Source: Aquanectria penicillioides
Taxonomy: Eukaryota; Ascomycota; Sordariomycetes; Hypocreales; Nectriaceae
Direction of reading: 5' to 3'
Length of the DNA stretch: 64,000 bases
Assembly (NCBI GenBank): GCA_003415625.1
Contig: PYIU01000003.1
Location: forward strand, 4,216,001-4,280,000
Positions 22,703-33,334 of the stretch are shown here, piece by piece. The first letter of the stretch is position 1, and the number at the start of each line of letters is the position of its first letter. Made by a program: the position numbers and the translations under genes. The notes beneath the pieces are model-generated. The model saw nothing but the letters and a program-made list of their open reading frames with translations. It searched no databases and was not told the origin of the DNA.

Positions 22703-23956
22703 ATGAAGTTCTTCCAGTCTCTTGCCATCGCCTACGGGCTCGCCGGCGTTGCCCAGGCGCACATGGAGATGATCTACCCTCCCCCTTCAAGTCGAAGGCT
22801 AACCCCTACGCCGACGGAGATATCGACTACAGCATGACCGCCCCCTCAGTGCCAGCGGCTCCAACTTTCCCTGCAAGGGCTACCAGAGCCTGTTCGGCAC
22901 CGCTAAGGGCAAGGCCACCGCTAGCTTCGCCGCTGGTGGTTCGTACAACATGACCATCACCGGTGGTGCTAACCACGGCGGCGGCAGTTGCCAGGCCTCG
23001 CTCTCCTTCGACAAGGGCAGCACTTGGAAGGTCATCCACTCCTACATCGGTAACTGTCCCACGGCAGGCACCTCGTCCTACGACTTCACCATCCCCAGCG
23101 ACACCCCCTCTGGTGAGGCCATCTTTGCCTGGTCTTGGTTCAACCAGATCGGCAACCGCGAGATGTACATGAACTGTGCTGCCGTCGACATCACCGGCGC
23201 CTCCAGCAAGCGTGCCACTGCCCTCAGCGACCGCCCCGCCATGTTCGTCGCCAACGTCGGCAACGGCTGCACCACCAAGGAGGGCTCTGATCTCAAGTTC
23301 CCCAACCCTGGATCTGATGTCTCCAACGACTCCTCCAACACCTCCCCCCCGTCGGTACCTGTGCCAGCAGCGGCAGCGGCAGCGGCAGCGACAGTGGTTC
23401 AGGTAGCACTTCTGCGGTTGCCTCCTCTGCGGTTGCCTCTACTACTGCTGCTGCTACCTACAGCCAGCCTGCTGCCACCTCCTCCGCTCCCGCCAACGGT
23501 GGTGCATCCACGAGCGTGTACGTATTACCCATGCCATCTGCTTCTTGTGTCGTGTCTAACTTACCTGCTTGTAGCCCTGGTGGTGTCTTCATCACTGTTT
23601 CTCAGCCCGCTGACACTCCTGCTTCCACCGCCGTTCAGAGCACCCTCCAGACCGTCACCAAGAGCTCTGGCTCCGGAGGCTCTGCCACTTCGGCCACCAC
23701 TCCATCCTCTCCCAGCGCCACCTCAGGCACTGGCAGCGGTGGTTCCGGCTCGGCTTACACCGCAGGCACTTCCTGCTCTGACGAGGGTCAGTGGAACTGT
23801 GTTGGTTCTTCTCAGTTCCAACGCTGCGCCTCTGGCAGGTGGTCTGTCCTCATGGCCGTGGCTGCTGGTACCAAATGTGAGAGCGGTACAACTTCTGCGC
23901 TCTCCATCAGCGCTGTCACCAAGAAGCGCCGCGCCTTCCGCTTCCGCCGCATCTAG
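22703..23956 (+). CDS. Secreted AA11-family lytic polysaccharide monooxygenase with C-terminal X278-like module; three frame errors
   Basis: Copper enzyme expected to cleave chitin oxidatively outside the cell. A signal peptide of 19 residues ends ..GVAQA before His20, so the mature protein starts with His as the copper histidine brace requires. The second brace His is likely in GGANHGGGSCQ, and the axial Tyr in NREMYMNC. The core also has SYIGNCP and FAWSWFNQIGNREMYMNC, typical of AA11. A Ser/Gly/Thr-rich linker follows, then a small Cys module (CSDEGQWNCVGSSQFQRC..) that resembles X278. One intron of 57 bases, 23518-23574. Frame breaks are lost C bases in runs at about 22,781-22,785, 22,841-22,845 and 23,344-23,350. 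With these allowed for, the coding length is 1200 bases, 399 residues. As written, the frame stops early, but the pattern matches the other indels in this window, so I do not call it a pseudogene. Confidence 0.88.
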
Positions 23957-26117
23957 ACTTCTAGATGCTGAGCTGAAGGCTCTTTAGAGACTTCCAGCCT
24001 CTGATCACAGAATGGAAGCTTCGGAATGGAGGTACTCACCATTGGGGAGATCAATGACCTCCATCCAAAAGTACATAGTGTATTTTTGATGACGGTCCAG
24101 GGGAAACACCCGGGGATACCAGGAGTTCTTTTCTTTCTTCCCTTTTTTTTTCTTTTCTTTTTTCGGGGCACTTTGTAAATGGAAAGGCATGATCAAAGAG
24201 GTACACAAAGACTTCTCAGGAAACGACATGAATGGAAATGTTCACAACAGTTAACAAATGCTGTTCCCTAAAGAGACGCTCGTCTCGATTGTGCATATGT
24301 GACATGCGGTGTGCTCTATGTGACTTGTACAGACGGTCGAAATAAGGAAGATGCGAAAAACCTACGTCTGGGCTTGGCCCGAGATAAAGTTTATGAAAGA
24401 CAAGGGCCTTTGTCAAGGACGGCTGCGGGGGTTGGCGTGTGCACGTATCAAAGGCATTATCCATTATCCCCGTGGGCTCGGAGTTGAAGGCTGTTGATAT
24501 GCCACGTGAGCCAATCTCGGTCTTGGGAGTGATAAGAAAGCCCGACCTGGAGTTCGATGAACATTAGACGCAACATCAAGGGGGGCCAGTCGCAAGCAGG
24601 GGAACAAAGACGTACGAATACACCGCGTGCGGTACAGTCAGAAAGAGGCAGCCCATTCCCCAGCCCCGTCACCTGTCATCGTGATCCATCCGGCACCCCG
24701 GATCTGGAGAGGCGATGATGAATGGATGGCGTTTGGCCGCTGGCTTTGCTGGTTTGCTGGGGAGGGAACCAAATGGGTCTGGCGAAAGAGGCGTTGCTGT
24801 GGCTCATTCCCAAGAGGACGCCAACATGCCTAACAGTGCGGATATGGCAGGAACCCGTTCGTAGGTGGAGCGGTTGGGCACCAACGGTGGGACAGTGCCA
24901 GCACTGTGCATGTTACACAGATGGCCGACCGAGGCCCCCAAAGCCGCCCGCTGATCCACGCAGCTCTCCAGCAGAGTCCGTGGGGCTGTGTGTGCAATTC
25001 TGCCCCGAAAGTGCTTAGCTTGCGATAGGTTTGTTGCAGCGGCGCAATGTCAGTCAGTCCTGGACAAGTATCCGGCTCATCAACTGGGTGCTAAATTCAT
25101 TGGGTACCTATCAACCTACCAAACTATTGAGGGAAGTCTGTGTTATCCACTGGAATATCGGCACCTTTGATGGACGTACGTATTCGTGCTGCATGCAGTA
25201 GAAATCAGAATCGCCCTGGGACAAGGTGGGGGAGATGGAGATGGAGATGGAGATGGAGATGGAGATGGAGATGGAGATGGAGATGGAGGGGGAGGGGGAG
25301 GGGGACACCGCCGAGACCACCCACTCGCTCGCTCTCTCTCTCACTCACTCACTCACTCACTTGCTCGCTCGGCCACTACGAAGGCCTCTGCAAAGGCCGC
25401 GCGAGTTGACCAGCTACCGTGTATGGTTTTGACCGCCCACCCGCTCAGCCGCTCGCTCACTCGCCCAACCCAACCATGGCGGCGGCGGGACGGACCAAAG
25501 AGGGGACCTCTGGTCGTGCCCCGTAACAGGCAAGAGGGGGGCGCTTCCCAGGGCCTCCCAGGTTCCCTGGGGTTCCCTTTCACTGACTTTCCCTTTCCCG
25601 TCCAGCCCCTCCAGCCGCTTCCAGCTCGTCCAGTCCACGTCCAGCCTTATAACCTCCACCACGCCCAGCAACCGCGAACCACCTCACCTCATGACTGCAG
25701 CGATTCTCGCGCTCGCTCTCTGACGGAACGGAACGTCCCCCGTTGACCCCTCTTCCTCTTCCTGTCCCTTGCTCCCCTCCCTCCCAAAATACCTCCTCCC
25801 CTCTTTCTTTTGCGACAATCTCGTCAATATCGCGTCGCATCGCATCGCATCCCACCTCGTTTCCCCACCCACTCTCCCGCCACCCCTCTGTGTCTCTGTT
25901 TTGGGCTCCGTCTCCGTCTCTGTCTCTGTCTCTGCTGCCTCTGCCTCTGACCCTGCCTCTCCTTCTCTTCTTCTTCTGTTTTTTCTTCCTCCTCCTTCTG
26001 CTCCCCCACGTCTCCAGCAGCAACGCTCTCTCCTCATCTTCTCTCCTCCGCCTCCTCCTGCTCACACTCCGTCCGGACTCCGATCCCCGATCGATCTATA
26101 ACCTCCTCCGAAACACC
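23957..26117. other. Intergenic: LPMO 3' flank and promoter/leader of the WW-domain gene
   Basis: No supported gene. The right half holds a GGAGAT array and, from about 25,740 to 26,117, a strongly C/T-rich stretch typical of a fungal promoter or 5' leader. The long frames there (for example 25,743-26,495 plus) are simply this low-complexity leader read into the WW gene's first exon. Confidence 0.5.
25231..25287 (+). repeat. GGAGAT hexamer array
   Basis: About nine perfect GGAGAT units followed by GGAGGG units, 830 bases before the WW-domain gene start. Confidence 0.95.
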
Positions 26118-27771
26118 ATGGCAGGACCCGAGTCCCCCGCCGCTGAGGGTCCCACGTTCGCCCCGCCTCCGCTGCCCGCCGGCTGGATTGCGCAGTGGGA
26201 TGGCTCGAGCAAGAAGTACTACTTCGTTCAGCTGTCGACTGGTGTCTCCCAGTGGGAAGTTCCTACTGAGCCCGCCCAGACTGGCAACACCCCGAGCCAA
26301 AACGTTGATCATCCCTATGGCGCCCCGGGCAAGCCCGAGCTTATCACTCATCCTGACGGCTCTCAGACAGTCCGTCATGCCGATGGCACCATGGAGCCTA
26401 TCTTACCATCCGGCTCGAGAGGTGCCGATGGCCCCTCTGGTGACCGTGGCCTCGGTGTAAGTTGCATTTCACCTTCTAAACTTTCAATGGGTTAGGTGAA
26501 TCCTCGTTGGCTAACAAGTACCCATGGTGGATGTGTCATATCTAGACCATGGCCATGAATGCACTTCTCGGTGGTGGCAAGAACTCTGGCCACGGCAGCA
26601 GCAGCGGTGGCCAGAATTCCAATCCCCTGGGCAACCTGGGTGGGTTGGCTAGCCAATTCCTTGGAGGTGGCGGTAGCCATGGTAGTGGGAGCCACGGTAG
26701 CAGCAACAATGGCGGTAAGAACTCGGCAGCCGGAAAGCTTGTGGGACAGTTGGCATCGAGCTTTATGGCATCGGCGACGGCGCCTTCTCAAGAGAAGCCA
26801 CAAAACTACCATGGCGGCCAGACCTCTGGAGCAGCGCATCATCAGCAAGGTGGATTGACCGGTGCCGTCATGGGCGGTGTTGCCCACATGTTTGGTGGCA
26901 AGCCCAGCAGTGGTGTACGTATTATCCAACCCATTGGAGCAACTCTTTTTTTTCATTTCCTTTTCTTTTCTTAGTGATGGAACGGGGCAGACATACTAAC
27001 ACAAGTGCAAACACAGAACCAAAACTTTGGCTACTCCAATTCAGGCCAGGGCCAGGGCAGTAGTTACTCTGGTGAAGCCCCCACATACAAACCCCCAGGC
27101 TCCTCGGGGCAGTCTACCACTTCGCCCCCCACGAGCGGATCGCACTCGTACAGCTCGCCTCCCCCGAACCAACAGCAACAGCATGGCCAACAGGGTCAGG
27201 GTCAGGGTCAGGGCCAGCACCAGCAGCACCAGCAATCGCAGCAGGGTGGTTCCCATCAGTCTCACGGCTCCAACCCTACCTATGGGTCGCAGAATAACTC
27301 ATTCCCTCCTCCTCCTCCAAATGGCCCAGCTCAGCACCAGGCCCAACATGGTCAATCCACCTATGGACAACCTCAGTACGGCCAACAGCAGCACGGTCAA
27401 CCTCAACATGGCCAAGGTCAATCTGGGCAGCCTCAACATGGCCAGTCCCAGCAGGGCCAGTATCCTCCCCCTCCTCCAGGCCAACCCCCTCAGCATCAGC
27501 AATATGGCCAGTACAACTCTCCATCTGCTGGAGCCCACGGCGGCCAGAATCAGTACGGTCAGCAGCAGCAATCATACAATGCGCCTCCCGCTGCCGCTGG
27601 TGGCCACCAGCAACAGTACCCCCCTCCGCCCACTGGTGGATACAACCAATCATACAACACCCCCCGGCGGGCCAGCACCAGTATGGTGGACAGCAGCATC
27701 ACGAGAATGCTCCTCAAGTTCCTCACGGAACATACCCTCAACAAGGCCAGCAATATGGAGCACCTTACTGA
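26118..27771 (+). CDS. WW-domain protein with Gly/Ser-rich middle and Gln/His/Pro-rich prion-like tail; one frame error
   Basis: Function unknown; WW domains bind proline-rich peptides. Exons: 26118-26456, 26546-26914 and 27017-27771. The WW domain is at about residues 19-49 (LPAGW..W27..YY34-35..QWEVP with W23 and W46). A short segment ELITHPDGSQTVRHADG follows. The middle is Gly/Ser/His/Asn-rich with two hydrophobic helices (GNLGGLASQFL, KLVGQLASSFM). The last exon is a long Gln/Gly/His/Pro/Tyr-rich tail with QHGQPQHGQ-like repeats. A lost C in the run at 27,659-27,664 breaks the frame; allowing for it the tail keeps its composition (..QQYGAPY) and stops at 27,769-27,771, for 487 residues. 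The uncorrected frame stops at 27,790. The neighbour PGA1-like gene is convergent. Confidence 0.85.
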
Positions 27772-28162
27772 GTTGTCCATGAATGGCTAGAAGCCAATAA
27801 CTGCGCCACTGGCCATTTTTCTTCTTGTTGCGCCCGTTACCCACTAGCCAGATGGAGGTTGGTTGGAGACATTGCCAGCTGATTAGTTCGGAGCCCGCTC
27901 AGATCACACAAGTAACTTATGGGCTGGGAGAACACAGTGATGGATGGTTGGATCAGCGGCACCCGATTGAGGGTCTCCCTCTGCGAAAACCCCGAGGGCT
28001 AATAAGGATGAGATTGACGATGAGTCAAGTTCTGGGGAAGTTGAGAAAAGTTGATGATGACGATGATGATGATCGCCGTAGATAGTAGAATGCATCTGCC
28101 CAATCTACTTGTAGTTGGGAACCGGGCCACGACGGTTTGAGAACACGAAGATTCCCTGTCTT
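27772..28162. other. Convergent 3' interval, WW-domain gene / PGA1-like gene
   Basis: About 390 bases between the two stop codons, expected to hold both 3' UTRs. A (GATGAT)-like stretch lies near 28,050-28,072. No gene seen. Confidence 0.6.
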
Positions 28163-28957
28163 TTAGTTTTGCTTCTTTGCTGCGCTTTCGGTGGTGATGG
28201 CGATGGACTGTAGCTTAGACGCGATAGACCGAGCCGCGAACCAAGCGACAAAGCCGACAAGCACGAGATATCCAACCGTTGGTAAGAGAGAATGTGGAAT
28301 AACATTGTACAAGTAAGGATCCAAGATGAGGTCAGCCAAGACTGGAGGTGGGTCTTTCATCAGTGCTGCATCATCGGTGAAGTAATCAGCGGATGCCCGC
28401 ACTTGGAGCAGAAGAACAGACGATTTACGCTCTCCATGTTCCAAGTGCGCAAGGTCTTGCTCATCCTTAGAGTTGGGTTGGCGCGAGGTGGCGTATTCCG
28501 CGAGAGACTGGATGAGTTTGGGAGTTTTCCAGACCGTGTCCAGCTCGTAGACATACAATGCAAATCCTGTCGGCTGCTATACGTTTGGGGCGACGTTAGG
28601 CATCATATCTACTGTATGGATGTGTGTTGCCGTTGGCAGACTTACAATGGCGGCCCAACAAACACGCAATTCGTAACGTTGCCCAGGGGTGAGATGATCT
28701 AGTAGAAGCCAAGTAGCTGCGCCAGTGGCAACATTTCCAGGTTCTTGAGGGAAAACGCGGGTCAGATTGGCCCGGACTGATGGTATATCTGGTGTAAGAA
28801 CATGAAGCTTGAGATCGCCGAGGGTAGGCTTCTCCAGGGGTATGTCAACGACGTCTGGAGCAGTGAAAATGGCCTTTTCGGTATTGGCAGCCACTGGGAG
28901 GATGGAGGCCAGAAGAAGGGCTATGATGGGAAACAGGGAAGAGAGCATTGGTGTCAT
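28163..28957 (-). CDS. PGA1-like cofactor of GPI mannosyltransferase II
   Basis: In yeast Pga1 works with Gpi18 in the ER membrane to add the second mannose to GPI anchors. Two exons, 28957-28646 and 28576-28163, give 726 bases and 241 residues, with GT-AG ends. A signal peptide is clear (MLSSLFPIIALLLASILPVAA, then NTEKAIF). The lumenal part has TATWLLLDHLTPGQRYELRVCW-type sequence, here TGAATWLLLDHLTPGQRYEL. One membrane helix is near the C-terminus (LLPTVGYLVLVGFVAWFAA), followed by a short Lys-rich tail that may act as an ER-retention signal. The assignment rests on remembered resemblance to fungal Pga1 (GPI-mannosyltransferase II co-activator family) plus the topology. An alternative is another ER single-pass protein. 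Confidence 0.72.
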
Positions 28958-29184
28958 GATTGATGTTTGTTATTTGAGTATAAGGAGGTAGTTGTCAAGG
29001 ACAATTCTCTCTATGGAATGACCTGGATGTCGATGAAGTTGTGAGTGCGGAGGTGCTTGGGTGCATGGAAGAAGATTCTGTGGTGGTAATTGTGGCGGCG
29101 GCTGATGTTCGGACCATGAGGCTCATGCTTCGTGCCAGGGGTAGCAGGGGTATCAGTCAGCTCTGATGGGAGAGGAGGGGAGAG

Positions 29185-29208
29185 GAGCTTGAGCTTGAGC
29201 TTGAGCTT
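29185..29208 (+). repeat. GAGCTT hexamer array (four units)
   Basis: Four consecutive GAGCTT units in the interval between the PGA1-like gene and alpha-tubulin. Confidence 0.9.
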
Positions 29209-29920
29209 GGAGCAACTGGATATCCGACCTCGAGATTCCAAGACGGGACTAGAAAAAAAAAGCCACGTCTCGTGGGATAGTATATTACGACGTGCGCGTG
29301 CATACCAACCTGACATCACGGATCGCAGACTAAACACAGACAATACGCTACGGAAAGCTTCGGCCACGACGGCGGTGCGGGAGGGCGTGGGTAGGCGGAC
29401 CGTGATTCGCTTTGGCTTCTTGGGCATGGGTTGGACTCGACCAGCGAACTGGAACGACGGGCCCGTCCGAACTCTTGGGGGCGGCCCATCATCCACAAGG
29501 TATCTCGAACCTCAAAGAGGTGAGGCGAAGAAAGGGTACGACGGGGACGGGTACGTACATTACAGCTCCAGCACAGGGCGCCAACGGTGGAATGGTGGAC
29601 ATGGGGCTGGATGGCGGTGATTGTGAGAGGACATCTCGTGCAAGGGTGATTGATGGTTTAGTAATGGTCCATCGACGGCCATGTGGGCCGGAAAAAGGGT
29701 CTCGGGGAGCCGACGGAACGAAAGCCATGGCTTGGATTGATGATCTGCGTTGTATCTGTGCGAACATGTTTCTCCATCCTGGTTGGAACTTGGAAGGGGA
29801 AGGGGAGAAGATTTGATCCAGGCTTTGCTTTTCTGGCCGCTCTGCCTCTTTGTTTTGAGAAAGGGAGAGATTGCCTGGTGGCGGTGATGCGGTGCCTGAG
29901 GCGTGCACGCAGATGCGATA

Positions 29921-29938
29921 TGTAGGTAGGTACCTACA
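29921..29938. repeat. TGTAGGTAGGTACCTACA palindromic TAGGTA element
   Basis: An inverted repeat built from GTAGGTA and TACCTAC. The same words occur in several other gaps of this window. Confidence 0.6.
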
Positions 29939-30470
29939 CGTGCAATATGGCAAAGAAAGTACCACTGTAGATACACGAGAAGTGAGGACATGCGAAAGCG
30001 GGAAATGAGTCGCTCCCAGGAGATGGAAAGGGACAAAGATCTCTTCGGTATCAGCAACCACGCTACCAGCAAAACAACAAGCTCACCGGCTTTGGCGAGA
30101 CATGGCCTGTACATGTACGTGTGTACCTACAAGCACACAGTAGGACTGTGCTACAGGCTATAGTGTGCTCCAAGCAAAGTCAAAGAGACCCAACCGAAGC
30201 CTGTGAGTCGTCTGATAGACATGGATCCAGGGATCATCACCAAAAGGTCACGGTTACGGTTGACTTTGATGATGAGAAATGGGGCTGCCCCCTGTGCCCT
30301 GGGGCCGTGGCCAAGGGCCGGGCCCGGCCATAATTTGCGGACGGATTGTCGATGGGCTGGCGATGGGATGCTATGGCAGCTGCTTGTTGGCTGGAGCGGT
30401 GAAGCGGGCGGACGGGTTGGAGCCACTCTGGCTTGGGAGCCACTGGGGGGGAACCACTAGACAGCAGTGA

Positions 30471-30520
30471 GAGCCAGTGGGAGCCAGTGGGAGCCAGTGG
30501 GAGCCAGTGGAAGCCAGCGG
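30471..30520 (+). repeat. GAGCCAGTGG decamer tandem repeat
   Basis: Four perfect GAGCCAGTGG units from 30471 and a fifth degenerate one, in the alpha-tubulin upstream region. Confidence 0.9.
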
Positions 30521-30621
30521 GGGGCGGGGGGCGCTAGAGCCAGCAGAGAGTTCCTCAGCGAACCAGCAGCACCTTGAGCAATGGGTGGTGGTGGACAGCG
30601 GTGCCCAGCCAGCAGAGCAAG

Positions 30622-30646
30622 ACACACACACACACACACACACACA
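30622..30646 (+). repeat. (AC)n dinucleotide repeat
   Basis: About twelve AC units roughly 400 bases before the alpha-tubulin start. Confidence 0.9.
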
Positions 30647-31049
30647 AACACGCACCCGCACAGCGCCAGCAGCAGTACCGCGCCAGGGGCCAGCTGGTGG
30701 TAAACAGAAGCCTGAGGTGCTCCGTGAGGCATGAGGTACCGTGTACCTGCCCGGGCCACAAACGCGCTTACCCCCTTCAGGTCACCCAGACACGCCTCGA
30801 AATCAACAAATCCCAGGTCGGGCAAGCCTCCCCTGTCTGCCAAATTTCCCCCACCTATTTTCTTTCCCCCCCATCGTCAAACCAGACTGCACGTCCTTGT
30901 CTTCGCTCTCATCCTCCCGCTCTCCGAGTCTCCGTTCGTAAAAGCCTTGTCTGGCCTGTCTCGCCGCCTGCGTTTTTGCTGAGCTGCTCTTCAACTTACC
31001 TTCCTCCCCATCTCTTTAATCCTCATCATCACATCTTCCAACCGCAACC

Positions 31050-32840
31050 ATGCGTGAGGTCATTAGCATCAACGGTGAGCCTCTCCCCTCGCCCACGCAC
31101 ACAAACGCGTCTTCACCGCATCCCTCTTTTAGAACCATCGTGGCGTGCTAACTTTGTCCACAGTCGGTCAGGCCGGTTGCCAGATCGCCAACTCCTGCTG
31201 GGAGGTAGGTTTTTTTTTTCCCCTTGACCCCATACTTGGTCCTTGAAGGCCTCATTTTCGAGCTGTCGTCGCTGACAAACACATTTTCTAGCTCTACTGC
31301 CTTGAGCACGGTATCCAGGTACATAAACACACCTCCTCTGTTGATATTGCCACCTTGAGCCATACTGACGGATGATCTTTCACCTTCCAGCCCGATGGTT
31401 ACCTCACCGAGGAGCGCAAGGCTCAGGACCCTGACACCGGTTTCAGCACTTTCTTCTCCGAGACTGGTATGAACTCTGCCCTACCTCCTTTTCCCCTGGC
31501 GGCTTGTGAGCCCCTAACCTAACTTGACACCGCGTGTAGGCCAGGGCAAGTATGTTCCCCGTGCCATTTACTGCGATCTCGAGCCCAATGTCGTCGATGA
31601 GGTCCGAACTGGCCCCTACCGAAACCTCTTCCACCCCGAGATGATGATCACTGGCAAGGAGGATGCTTCCAACAACTACGCTCGTGGTCACTACACCGTC
31701 GGCAAGGAGCTCATTGATGGCGTCCTCGACAAGATCCGCCGCGTTGCCGACAACTGTGTTGGTCTTCAGGGCTTCCTCGTCTTCCACTCCTTCGGTGGCG
31801 GTACCGGTTCCGGTTTCGGTGCCCTCCTCATGGAGCGTCTCTCCGTTGACTACGGCAAGAAGAGCAAGCTGGAGTTCTGCGTCTATCCCGCTCCCCAGAC
31901 TGCTACCTCCGTTGTCGAGCCCTACAACTCCATCCTGACCACCCACACCACCCTCGAGCACTCCGACTGCTCCTTCATGGTTGACAACGAGGCCATCTAC
32001 GACATCTGCCGCCGCAACCTCGGCCTCGAGCGCCCCAACTACGAGAACCTGAACCGCCTCATTGCTCAGGGTAGGAATTTACCCTTCTCAAGTTGCGTAA
32101 TTTGCCATTGGTTAGCTGACATTTATCGTGTGTAGTTGTCTCCTCCATCACCGCCTCGCTCCGCTTCGACGGCTCCCTCAACGTCGATCTCAACGAGTTC
32201 CAGACTAACCTTGTCCCCTACCCCCGAATCCACTTCCCTCTGGTCGCCTACGCCCCCGTCATTTCGGCTGCCAAGGCTGCCCACGAGGCCAACTCTGTCC
32301 AAGAGATGACCATGTCCTGCTTCGAGCCCAACAACCAGATGGTCAAGTGCGACCCCCGCAACGGCAAGTACATGGCCACCTGCCTGCTCTACCGTGGTGA
32401 TGTCGTCCCCAACGACGCCCACGCTGCCGTCGCCAACCTCAAGACCAAGCGCACCATCCAGTTCGTCGACTGGTGCCCCACTGGCTTCAAGCTCGGTATC
32501 TGCTACCAGGCTCCCGAGAACGTTCCCAACGGTGATCTCGCCAAGGTCAACCGCGCTGTGTAAGTCAACGGGTTCATTTGCGATAGTCTAGACATGTCTA
32601 ACAATTTCTCTTAGCTGCATGCTTTCCAACACCACTGCCATCGCCGAGGCCTGGTCTTCCCTCTCCCAGAAGTTCGATCTCATGCACTCCAAGCGTGCCT
32701 TCGTTCACTGGTATGTTGGTGAGGGTATGGAGGAGGGTGAGTTCTCTGAGGCCCGTGAGGATCTCGCTGCCCTGGAGCGTGATTACGAGGAGGTTGCCGC
32801 CGATTCCCTGGGTGAGGAGGACCTTGACGCCGAGTACTAA
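31050..32840 (+). CDS. Alpha-tubulin
   Basis: Microtubule subunit that binds GTP and dimerises with beta-tubulin. Seven exons: 31050-31074, 31164-31204, 31292-31318, 31391-31466, 31540-32070, 32136-32559 and 32615-32840. They total 1350 bases and 449 residues. It begins [20 protein letters not shown], has the tubulin signature GGGTGSGFG, and ends ..EEDLDAEY with the C-terminal Tyr of alpha chains. The early residues [14 protein letters not shown] mark it as alpha, not beta. Position 40 is Arg, so the metazoan acetylation Lys is absent, as in many fungi. The 5'-weighted small exons are usual for fungal tubulin genes. The frame is intact with GT-AG introns. Filamentous ascomycetes often have two alpha-tubulin genes; I cannot say which this is. 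Confidence 0.97.
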
Positions 32841-33334
32841 ACGGTTTCCGCATGGAAACTCTGGATTACCGTTCTGCTGCCAGGTTTAGCCTGCTCCCCC
32901 TCATAGAGAAGGTGTATTTTCTTTTTTAAAGGTGACAAGCCAAAACGAGTTTTAATGTCGAAAAAAAAGACCAAATTTGTAGATGGCAATTCTGTCCCTG
33001 TCTATGTCGTTTACAGTGAGATATCGAAATCTAATAATCTTATTTGAGATTGAACTGCGTTCTATTGGTGATTAAGTCGCTTAAGATTCGCGCTGGTGAA
33101 ACCATGGCACATTATACGTACCGGTAGCTATGTGTGAGGAGACGACAGAAATCAAGCTTACTCGCGGTAGGTTGACCGTTGGTTGCTGGTACCGATGGAA
33201 GCTCGGCCCAATTGCTGGAGCCGAGAGTAGCGGTTGACGTCGGCCTGGTGCAAGCCATGCCGTTCCAGTTTCCCCCTCCCACTCTCTTCTGTTTGACATC
33301 AACAAGTAAATCCAGGGCTGCAAATCCAATCATC
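32841..33334. other. Intergenic: alpha-tubulin 3' flank and HMG-CoA lyase promoter
   Basis: About 490 bases without a gene. A T-rich then A-rich stretch at 32,915-32,970 probably belongs to the tubulin 3' end. Confidence 0.55.

Larger units (their letters stand above)
28958..31049. other. Divergent interval, PGA1-like gene / alpha-tubulin
   Basis: Promoter regions of both neighbours. No gene is secure. A minus-strand spliced frame near 29,050-29,630 looks partly protein-like and is discussed in findings. The interval holds a GAGCTT array, a GAGCCAGTGG array, a (CA)n run and a TAGGTAGGTACCTA palindrome. The last 250 bases before the tubulin start are C/T-rich. Confidence 0.5.

Noticed and set aside
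22703..23956. LPMO gene as a pseudogene
   Set aside because: All three breaks are single-base losses in C runs, like those in essential genes of the same window; splice sites and key residues are intact.
25743..26495. 250-codon plus frame that extends the WW protein upstream by 125 codons
   Set aside because: The extra part is translated C/T-rich leader (Pro/Leu/Ser only). The ATG at 26,118 gives a clean N-terminus before the WW domain.
31443..31961. 172-codon minus-strand frame over alpha-tubulin
   Set aside because: Antisense of conserved tubulin exons.
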